A stretch of 5,051 nucleotides of DNA from Hyphomicrobiales bacterium. Its GTDB lineage: Bacteria; Pseudomonadota; Alphaproteobacteria; Rhizobiales; Aestuariivirgaceae. The notes beneath the pieces were generated by a model. The model worked only from the letters and a program-made list of their open reading frames with translations, made no database searches and was not told the origin of the DNA. Location of the stretch: the NCBI GenBank assembly GCA_020029455.1, contig JAIBJH010000207.1, positions 1 to 5,051 on the forward strand. Reading direction: 5' to 3'. This document shows, piece by piece, positions 1 through 4,846 of this stretch (positions are counted from its first letter, which is position 1; every line of letters starts with the position of its first letter). The position numbers and the translations under genes were made by a program.

Positions 1-504
1 CATTCGCCGCGCTACCTGCAATGCGCCCGCGTGTTGATGGACCCTGTACGCTCGGAGCGTCTGTGCCGCGCCATTGCCGATAAGGTGCGGGCAGGAGGAA
101 TTGAAGTTGATCTCGTTGCTTCACCCGCCATGGGTGGTGTGATCGTGGGCTATGAAGTGGCGCGCCAGCTTGGTGTGCCTGGCATCTTCTTCGAACGTGT
201 CAACGGCAAATTGGAACTGCGCCGTGGCTTTTCCATTCCCAAGGGTGCCCGCGTGTTGATGGTTGAGGACATCGTGACGACGGGCCTTTCTTCCAGGGAA
301 TGCATCGAGGGCATCAATGCCGAAGGCGGTGTAACCGTGGCTGCCGCCTGCCTCATCGACCGCTCCTCCGGCAAGGCTGATGTCGGTGTCCCCCTGTTTG
401 CCCTCACGACCCTCGATGTGCCCTCCTATCCTGCCGATGCCTTGCCGCTGGAACTGCAGATGATCCCGGCCATCAAGCCCGGCAGCCGGAGCCTTGCCAA
501 GTGA
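1..504 (+). CDS. pyrE: Orotate phosphoribosyltransferase, 5'-truncated by window edge
   Basis: Transfers the phosphoribosyl group of PRPP to orotate to give OMP, the fifth step of de novo pyrimidine synthesis; cytosolic. The frame is open from base 1, so the N-terminus is off the left edge. A GTG at base 31 is in frame, but the residues before it (HSPRYLQCAR, then VLMDP) already match the conserved N-terminal stretch of alphaproteobacterial PyrE, so it is not the start. The visible 167 residues include the phosphoribosyltransferase PRPP-binding signature VLMVEDIVTTG at bases 253-285 and the usual hydrophobic core strand before it (LVASPAMGGVIVG). The protein ends normally at TGA 502-504. Its last bases form a GTGA overlap with acpS, which suggests translational coupling. 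Family assignment is secure; only the start is unseen. Confidence 0.95.
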   Translation, partial: HSPRYLQCARVLMDPVRSERLCRAIADKVRAGGIEVDLVASPAMGGVIVGYEVARQLGVPGIFFERVNGKLELRRGFSIPKGARVLMVEDIVTTGLSSRECIEGINAEGGVTVAAACLIDRSSGKADVGVPLFALTTLDVPSYPADALPLELQMIPAIKPGSRSLAK

Positions 505-893
505 TCATCGGCATCGGCAACGACATCATCGATATCCGGCGCATCGAAAAAACCTTGGCGCGCCATGGCGAGCGCTTCATCGCCCGCGTCTTCACCGAAA
601 CCGAACGCCGCAAGGCCGAACGCAGAGCCCAACGCGCCGCCACCTATGCCAAGCGATTCGCCGCCAAGGAGGCCTGCGCCAAGGCCCTCGGCACGGGCAT
701 GAACCAGGGCGTTTTCTGGAGGGACATGGGCGTGGTGAACCTGCCCAGTGGCAAGCCGACCATGCAATTGACAGGCGGCGCCCTGGCCCGCCTCAAGGCA
801 TTGACGCCTGAGGGAAAACAGGCCGTCATTCATTTGACCATGACCGATGAGCTTCCATATGCCCAATCCATTGTGATCATTGAGGCCATTTGA
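501..893 (+). CDS. acpS: Holo-[acyl-carrier-protein] synthase
   Basis: Transfers the 4'-phosphopantetheine arm from CoA to the serine of apo-ACP, making ACP active for fatty acid and lipid A synthesis. The 130-residue product has the usual AcpS length. The N-terminal motif IIGIGNDIIDIRRIE carries the Mg-binding aspartate (D8), and KRFAAKEACAKALGTG (residues 51-66) carries the second metal ligand (E57) and the CoA-binding lysines. The C-terminal HLTMTDELPYAQSIVIIEA is the family's closing strand pair. The start is the GTG at 501, because the conserved IGND motif begins at residue 5 and no other start exists upstream of it in frame. No good Shine-Dalgarno sequence precedes it, so translation probably depends on ribosomes finishing pyrE (4-base GTGA overlap). 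A 140-base gap separates it from lepB. Confidence 0.96.
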   Translation: MIIGIGNDIIDIRRIEKTLARHGERFIARVFTETERRKAERRAQRAATYAKRFAAKEACAKALGTGMNQGVFWRDMGVVNLPSGKPTMQLTGGALARLKALTPEGKQAVIHLTMTDELPYAQSIVIIEAI

Positions 894-895
894 GC

Positions 896-910
896 GACAC
901 AAACTGTGTC
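896..910 (+). other. Short perfect hairpin just after acpS stop
   Basis: GACACA (896-901) and TGTGTC (905-910) pair perfectly around a 3-base AAC loop, starting two bases after the acpS stop codon. There is no run of T after it, so it is not a standard intrinsic terminator. Nearby CACA/CACAG segments (911-914 and 919-923) could pair with the same TGTG, giving alternative folds. It may be a 3' end stabiliser of the pyrE-acpS message, an operator or chance; the structure is seen, the role is not known. Confidence 0.4.
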
Positions 911-938
911 CACAAGGCCACAGCCAGACCTATGCGGC

Positions 939-954
939 GTTGCTGCATTGCAAC
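939..954. promoter_or_regulatory. Inverted repeat overlapping the candidate -35
   Basis: GTTGC (939-943) and GCAAC (950-954) form an inverted repeat around TGCATT, giving a TTGCTGCATTGCAAC site. Its position over the -35 hexamer is what an operator would have. TGC...GCA half-sites of this kind are known for PhaR/AniA-type regulators of polyhydroxybutyrate metabolism, but the resemblance is loose and the site could be chance. Confidence 0.25.
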
Positions 955-976
955 AGGGTGACCCGCCCCACTATAT
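948..976 (+). promoter_or_regulatory. Candidate sigma-70-type promoter for lepB operon
   Basis: TTGCAA (948-953) is followed after 17 bases by CTATAT (971-976). This resembles the housekeeping promoter form of rhizobia-like alphaproteobacteria (CTTGAC, about 17 bases, CTATAT), with a good -10 and a mediocre -35. It would start transcription near 982-985 and leave a leader of about 50 bases before lepB. It lies in the only sizeable non-coding gap in the window, just before the six-gene run, which is where a promoter is expected. The -35 overlaps an inverted repeat at 939-954. No experimental support; read-through from acpS remains possible. Confidence 0.4.
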
Positions 977-1023
977 GACGGCCTGCAACTAGACCGAATT
1001 TGCTGTAACCTGACGGCCTGCAA
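976..1023. repeat. 13-base direct repeat pair in lepB leader
   Basis: TGACGGCCTGCAA occurs exactly at 976-988 and again at 1011-1023, 35 bases apart start to start. The first copy begins at the last base of the candidate -10 element and would contain the predicted transcription start. The second runs into the lepB ribosome binding site. Flanking bases differ, so the repeat is exactly 13 bases. Role unknown: a repeated protein-binding site or a small local duplication are both possible. Confidence 0.6.
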
Positions 1024-1029
1024 AGGTGG
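1023..1029 (+). promoter_or_regulatory. Ribosome binding site of lepB
   Basis: AAGGTGG lies 4 bases before the ATG at 1034. It decides the start against the overlapping ATG at 1030, whose frame closes after five codons. Confidence 0.6.
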
Positions 1030-1033
1030 ATGA

Positions 1034-1852
1034 ATGAGCAAGAATGACCATGCCATGGCCGCAGCACGCGCCTCAGGCAAGAAAAAGGACGAAGGCATCT
1101 GGGAGACCGTCAAGGTCATCATCCAGGCGCTGCTGATCGCCTTTTTTGTCCGCACCTTCTTCTACCAGCCCTTCAACATCCCTTCCGGGTCCATGTACCC
1201 GACGCTGAAGATCGGCGACTATCTTTTCGTCTCCAAGCTGTCCTATGGCTATGGCAAGTACTCCTTCAATTTCGGCCTGAACACCTTCTCGGGCAATACC
1301 ATCATCAAATGCTGCCCCATCGATTTCCCGGGGCGCAAGTTTTTGGCTGACACGCCGAAGCGCGGCGACGTTGCCGTCTTCAAGCTGCCGACCGACACCA
1401 ATATCGACTACATCAAGCGCGTGATCGGCTTGCCGGGTGACCGCATCCAGATGAAGGACGGCGTTCTCTACATCAACGATATCGCCGTGAAGAAGGAGCG
1501 TATCGAGGATTATATTGATCAGGACAGCGAATTCGGCGGACATCCCGTTCCGCAATATCTCGAGACCTTACCCAATGGCGTGCAGTATCAAGTGTTGGAT
1601 TCAAATCCGAACGGTGACCTCGACAACACCGATGTCTATATTGTGCCGGAGAACCACTATTTCATGATGGGTGACAACCGCGACAACTCGCTCGATTCCC
1701 GTGTGTTGAACCATGTCGGCTATGTGCCGATTGAAAACTATGTCGGCCGCGCTGACATCATCTTTTTCTCGATCTCGGCGGACGCTTCGCTTCTGAAAGT
1801 CTGGGAGTGGCCCGTGCTGATCCGCTGGATGAGATTCTTCAACCCGATCTGA
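1034..1852 (+). CDS. lepB: Signal peptidase I
   Basis: Cuts signal peptides from proteins exported by Sec or Tat; an inner-membrane serine protease with its active site in the periplasm. The 272-residue product has a charged cytoplasmic N-terminus, one membrane segment at about residues 26-43, then box B IPSGSMYPTL (residues 49-58) with catalytic Ser53. Box D, YIKRVIGLPGDRI (126-138), carries the general base Lys128, and box E is MMGDNRDNSLDSR (211-223). The protein is somewhat longer than the roughly 250-260 residues I expect of alphaproteobacterial LepB. The extra length seems to sit at about residues 87-100, between box C (GDYLFVSKL) and the PKRGDVAVF strand, and contains a CC pair (93-94). 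lepB leads the tight lepB-rnc-era-recO run; one base separates its stop from the rnc start. Confidence 0.96.
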   Translation: MSKNDHAMAAARASGKKKDEGIWETVKVIIQALLIAFFVRTFFYQPFNIPSGSMYPTLKIGDYLFVSKLSYGYGKYSFNFGLNTFSGNTIIKCCPIDFPGRKFLADTPKRGDVAVFKLPTDTNIDYIKRVIGLPGDRIQMKDGVLYINDIAVKKERIEDYIDQDSEFGGHPVPQYLETLPNGVQYQVLDSNPNGDLDNTDVYIVPENHYFMMGDNRDNSLDSRVLNHVGYVPIENYVGRADIIFFSISADASLLKVWEWPVLIRWMRFFNPI

Positions 1853-1853
1853 C

Positions 1854-2543
1854 ATGGCCAGGAAGCGCACCTCCGATACGGCAGACAACGGAGAGGCTTG
1901 GCTAGGATATGCCTTCAAGGATACGGACCTTCTCAAGCAAGCGCTGACCCATGGCAGCAGCCAGAAGGCGCAATCGAGTTACGAGCGTCTGGAGTTTTTG
2001 GGTGACCGTGTTTTGAGCCTCGTCATTGCTGAGGCGCTGTTTGTGAGCCATGGCAAGGAGCGAGAGGGAAAACTCGCCGCACGCCACAGCGCCATCGTGC
2101 GCGGCGAAGTCTGTGCCGAGATCGCCGAGAAACTGGGCCTTGCTGAACGCCTGCATGTGGGCGCGGTGGAACGCAGACAGGGTGTGCAGAAAATGCGCTC
2201 GGTGCTTGGTGATGTAATGGAGGCGGTGATTGGTGCCATCTACATCGACGGCGGTTTTGATGAGGCGAAATCCTTCGTGCTGGAACATTGGGATACGACT
2301 TTGAAGAACCCCGCAACGGCGGTGAAGGACCCCAAGACTTTCGTGCAGGAATGGGCACTTTCTCGCGGCAAGGAGCTGCCTGCCTACGAAGTACTGGCGC
2401 GCAGCGGACCGGAACACAAGCCGGAATTCGCCGTGCGCCTATCTGTTCCGCAGCATGGAACTGCCGAGGGGCGCGGCCCCTCCAAGCAGGCCGCCGAGAA
2501 GGCGGCAGCCATAGCCTTCATCTCCGAAAAGGGCTTGCGGTGA
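1854..2543 (+). CDS. rnc: Ribonuclease III
   Basis: Cleaves double-stranded RNA; matures 16S/23S rRNA from the primary transcript and processes or degrades structured mRNAs and antisense pairs. The 229-residue protein has the usual length and two domains. The N-terminal catalytic domain (about 13-150) has the signature ERLEFLGDRVL (44-54) with E44, E47 and D51, plus the second acidic cluster GDVMEAVIGAIY (119-130) with D120 and E123. The C-terminal double-stranded RNA-binding domain (about 160-228) has the DPKTFVQEW entry helix and a GPSKQAAEKAAA helix that contacts RNA. All catalytic acids are present. ATG at 1854 follows the lepB stop by one base with no clear Shine-Dalgarno sequence, so coupling is likely. 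It overlaps era by four bases. Confidence 0.97.
   Translation: MARKRTSDTADNGEAWLGYAFKDTDLLKQALTHGSSQKAQSSYERLEFLGDRVLSLVIAEALFVSHGKEREGKLAARHSAIVRGEVCAEIAEKLGLAERLHVGAVERRQGVQKMRSVLGDVMEAVIGAIYIDGGFDEAKSFVLEHWDTTLKNPATAVKDPKTFVQEWALSRGKELPAYEVLARSGPEHKPEFAVRLSVPQHGTAEGRGPSKQAAEKAAAIAFISEKGLR
2527..2533 (+). promoter_or_regulatory. Ribosome binding site of era, inside rnc
   Basis: AAAAGGG, within the last codons of rnc, stands 6 bases before the GTG at 2540. It supports that GTG as the era start rather than any start further upstream in the same open frame. Confidence 0.5.
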
Positions 2544-3442
2544 ACGAGACTGCAGGAACGACGCGTTTCGGCTTTGCCGCCATCATCGGCGCGCCCAATG
2601 CCGGCAAGTCCACACTGGTGAACCAGCTTGTCGGCGCCAAGATTTCCATCGTCTCCCACAAGGTGCAGACCACTCGTGCCCGCATCCGCGCCATCATGGT
2701 GAAGGACAATGCGCAGGTCGTGCTGGTAGATACGCCGGGCATCTTTGCGCCGCGCCGCAAGCTTGACGAACACATGGTGAAGAGTGCCTGGGCTGGTTCC
2801 GCCGAGGCCGATGCCACGGCCCTTCTTGTCGATGCCCGGCGCGGCCTTGATGACGAGACGGAAGCCATCATCAAGCAGCTTGAGGCCAACAAGGCCAAGG
2901 CGCTGCTCATCATTAACAAGACGGACCTTATGAAACGGGACCTGCTTTTGCCGTTGGCGCAGAATCTCAACGAGCGATTTCCCTTCACCGACACCTTCAT
3001 GGTGAGCGCATTAAACGGCAGCGGTGTTGAAAAGCTCCGTGACAAGTTGGCGTCGCTGATGCCGGAAGGACCATGGCACTATCCTGGCGACCAGTCAGCC
3101 GATGTGAATCTGCGGTTCCTTGCCGCCGAGATCACCCGCGAGAAAATCTATGAGCGGCTGCACGAGGAATTGCCATATTCATCCACGGTGGAAACAGAGG
3201 GGTGGGAAGAGCACAAGGACGGATCGGTGAAAATCTCGCAGGCCATCTTTGTGGAGCGCGACGGGCAGAAGGCAATTGTGCTTGGCAAAGGCGGCCAGAC
3301 GGTGAAGACGATCGGGCAATTGGCCCGCGCCGACATGGAAAAGCAGTTTGAGCGCCGCGTGCATCTGTTCCTTTTCGTGAAGGTGCGCGAGAACTGGGCC
3401 CAGGACCCCGAGCGGTTGCGCCATATGGGGCTTCTGGAGTAG
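2540..3442 (+). CDS. era: GTPase Era
   Basis: Essential GTPase that binds the 3' end of 16S rRNA and checks 30S subunit assembly; found in the cytosol and at the membrane face. The 300-residue product has the typical Era length. The GTPase domain shows G1 GAPNAGKS (17-24), the switch-I region SHKVQTTR (39-46), G3 DTPG (64-67), G4 NKTD (126-129) and G5 SAL (156-158). The C-terminal KH RNA-binding domain carries GKGGQTVKTIG (249-259), with the closing LFLFVKVRENW. The same frame is open back to 2288 inside rnc, but those residues resemble no Era sequence, while the GTG at 2540 has a binding site and puts G1 at the normal place. It overlaps the rnc stop as GTGA, and recO follows after 10 bases. 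Confidence 0.97.
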   Translation: MNETAGTTRFGFAAIIGAPNAGKSTLVNQLVGAKISIVSHKVQTTRARIRAIMVKDNAQVVLVDTPGIFAPRRKLDEHMVKSAWAGSAEADATALLVDARRGLDDETEAIIKQLEANKAKALLIINKTDLMKRDLLLPLAQNLNERFPFTDTFMVSALNGSGVEKLRDKLASLMPEGPWHYPGDQSADVNLRFLAAEITREKIYERLHEELPYSSTVETEGWEEHKDGSVKISQAIFVERDGQKAIVLGKGGQTVKTIGQLARADMEKQFERRVHLFLFVKVRENWAQDPERLRHMGLLE

Positions 3443-3452
3443 CCCACGCTTC

Positions 3453-4193
3453 ATGGAGTGGCGCGACGAAGGCATCATCCTGGCCGTTCGGGGCCATGGC
3501 GAAACGTCCGCCATCGCTGAGATTTTCACAGCCGAACACGGCCGGGCGCTGGGGCTGATTCGCGGTGGCCGCTCGCGCCAGATGCGTCCCGTGCTGCAGC
3601 CGGGCAACGCCGTGCACCTCACCTGGCGGGCAAGGCTTGAGGAACATCTGGGCCACATCACGCTAGAGCCGACTGCGATCCGAGCCGGCTTCATTATCGA
3701 GAATGCGCTGCGGCTAACTGGGCTGGGCTCGCTGACCGCGCTGGCGCAGGTGCTCCCCGAACGCGAACCCCACCAAAGACTCTATGACGCCATGCGCATT
3801 GTGCTGGAGGCCATTGACCATGACGAAGTCTGGCCGGCCTTGTTGGTGCGCTGGGAGATGGGACTCTTGGATGAGCTGGGTTTCGGCCTCGACCTTTCGA
3901 AATGTGCATCGACTGGTGAGGAGGGCGACTTGATCTATGTCTCGCCGAAATCCGGCAAGGCGGTGAGCGCTGGGGCAGGGGCTCCTTATGCCGCAAGGCT
4001 TCTCAAACTTCCGCCCTTCCTCAAGGGCAGCGGTGCCGCCACGCGCGAGGAAGTGCAATCGGGCTTTGCCCTGACGGGATATTTCCTTGAGCGCGATGTT
4101 TTTGCGGCTCGCAACATGAGCATGCCGCAAGCCCGGGAGATGCTGTTGCAGGCGTTGGCGAAATCACCCGCACCAGTTAAGGAAGGCACATGA
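3453..4193 (+). CDS. recO: DNA repair protein RecO
   Basis: Works with RecR (and RecF) to load RecA on SSB-coated single-stranded DNA and to anneal strands during recombinational repair. The 246-residue protein begins with the OB-fold of the family (about 1-80: MEWRDEGIILAVRGHGE, then AIAEIFTAEHGRALGLIRG). A helical domain follows, with the alphaproteobacterial block LDLSKCASTG (147-155) and DLIYVSPKSGKAVS. Only one cysteine (C151) is left where many bacterial RecO proteins have a four-cysteine zinc site; this reduced form is, to my knowledge, normal in this class. ATG 3453 places MEWRDEGIIL at the family's usual start, though the nearest GGAG is about 13 bases away and makes a weak binding site. 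It overlaps the epimerase start as ATGA. Confidence 0.94.
   Translation: MEWRDEGIILAVRGHGETSAIAEIFTAEHGRALGLIRGGRSRQMRPVLQPGNAVHLTWRARLEEHLGHITLEPTAIRAGFIIENALRLTGLGSLTALAQVLPEREPHQRLYDAMRIVLEAIDHDEVWPALLVRWEMGLLDELGFGLDLSKCASTGEEGDLIYVSPKSGKAVSAGAGAPYAARLLKLPPFLKGSGAATREEVQSGFALTGYFLERDVFAARNMSMPQAREMLLQALAKSPAPVKEGT
4179..4183 (+). promoter_or_regulatory. Ribosome binding site of the epimerase gene, inside recO
   Basis: AAGGA, continuing as AAGGAAGG to 4186, lies 6 bases before the ATG at 4190 in the last codons of recO. It is among the strongest sites in the run, so the epimerase may be translated more than its neighbours. Confidence 0.5.
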
Positions 4194-4594
4194 TCGGACG
4201 CTTGAATCATGTGGCCATTGCCGTGCCGGACCTGAAGGCCGCATCGGCACTCTATGCCAACTCGCTCGGAGCCTCTGTCTCCGCGCCGCAGGCGGAACCG
4301 GCCCATGGCGTGACGGTGGTGTTCATCACCTTGCCCAATACCAAGATCGAATTGCTGGAGCCGCTCGGCGAGAATTCGCCCATTGCGTCCTTCCTGCAGA
4401 AGAATCCCTCGGGCGGCATCCATCATGTCTGTTACGAAGTGGCGGATATTTTGACGGCGCGCGACAAGCTGAAGGCCAGCGGTGCCCGCGTGCTGGGCGA
4501 TGGCGAACCGAAGATTGGAGCCCACGGCAAGCCGGTGCTGTTTCTGCATCCCAAGGATTTCAACGGCACGCTCATCGAACTGGAACAAGCATGA
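4190..4594 (+). CDS. mce: Methylmalonyl-CoA epimerase
   Basis: Interconverts (S)- and (R)-methylmalonyl-CoA, linking propionyl-CoA carboxylase to methylmalonyl-CoA mutase and so to succinyl-CoA; cytosolic. The 134-residue protein has the family length and the paired glyoxalase/VOC fold. The first half starts NHVAIAVPDLKAASALY and carries NTKIELLEPLG (50-60); the second starts GGIHHVCYEV (75-84) and ends HPKDFNGTLIELEQA. By comparison with the Propionibacterium enzyme from memory, the metal ligands would be H7, E54 (glutamine there), H79 and E130, all present. The usual PEHGV stretch reads PAHGV here (A38). A related VOC dioxygenase is less likely given the KIELLEPLG and GIHHVCYEV signatures. 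ATGA overlaps tie it to recO before and DUF1467 after. I use mce for methylmalonyl-CoA epimerase, not the mammalian-cell-entry family. Confidence 0.92.
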   Translation: MIGRLNHVAIAVPDLKAASALYANSLGASVSAPQAEPAHGVTVVFITLPNTKIELLEPLGENSPIASFLQKNPSGGIHHVCYEVADILTARDKLKASGARVLGDGEPKIGAHGKPVLFLHPKDFNGTLIELEQA

Positions 4595-4845
4595 GCACGA
4601 CGAGCGCCATCGCTATCTATTTCATCATCTGGTGGACGACGCTCTTTGCCGTGTTGCCCTGGCGCATCCGCAACGCCCATGAGGAGGGCGCAGCGGTTGA
4701 GGAGGGCCATGACGCCGGCGCGCCCGTTGTCCACGGCTTGAAATGGAAGGCGGTGGTGACCACCATTATCGCCACTGCCATTTTCATTCCAGTCTATCTG
4801 TACCTGTCGAACGGCGGACTTGAGCACTTGACCGGCGCTATGTAG
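4591..4845 (+). CDS. DUF1467 family small inner-membrane protein
   Basis: An 84-residue protein of unknown function. Two hydrophobic segments, about residues 6-23 (AIAIYFIIWWTTLFAVLP) and 53-72 (KAVVTTIIATAIFIPVYLYL), flank a polar loop of about 29 residues rich in E, H and G with a GAP motif (43-45). The IYFIIWWTTLFAVLPW start and the GAP-plus-second-helix layout match the DUF1467 family, which is found in Alphaproteobacteria and commonly sits next to methylmalonyl-CoA epimerase. The positive WRIRN stretch after helix 1 suggests that the loop is cytoplasmic. The start at 4591 overlaps the epimerase stop as ATGA and has no strong binding site, so coupling is likely. It is the last gene of the run, and its stop is one base from the end of the opposing gene. 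Confidence 0.88.
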   Translation: MSTTSAIAIYFIIWWTTLFAVLPWRIRNAHEEGAAVEEGHDAGAPVVHGLKWKAVVTTIIATAIFIPVYLYLSNGGLEHLTGAM

Positions 4846-4846
4846 G

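Noticed and set aside
494..811. Second + strand frame inside acpS
   Set aside because: Histidine/arginine-rich composition typical of a shifted reading of a GC-rich gene; acpS in the other frame has all family motifs.
426..902. 158-residue antisense open frame opposite acpS
   Set aside because: Alanine/glycine-rich shadow frame with no family resemblance, lying wholly over pyrE/acpS and the gap edge.
956..964. GGGTGACCC palindrome as an operator
   Set aside because: Only four base pairs per arm and within the spacer of the candidate promoter; too short to support.
877..1155. Antisense open frame across the acpS-lepB gap
   Set aside because: It overlaps the end of acpS and the start of lepB, has no binding site worth naming and a composition unlike the real genes.
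2288..2539. Open frame upstream of era that would give a 384-residue fusion-like protein
   Set aside because: The extra residues are the out-of-frame reading of rnc and resemble no Era domain; the GTG at 2540 has a binding site and gives the normal 300-residue Era.
3440..3452. Promoter or terminator between era and recO
   Set aside because: Only 10 bases lie between stop and start, with no stem or promoter hexamers.
3986..4588. 200-residue antisense open frame opposite recO and the epimerase
   Set aside because: Mirror of the coding strand's third-position GC bias; no recognisable domain, and both + strand genes are secure.
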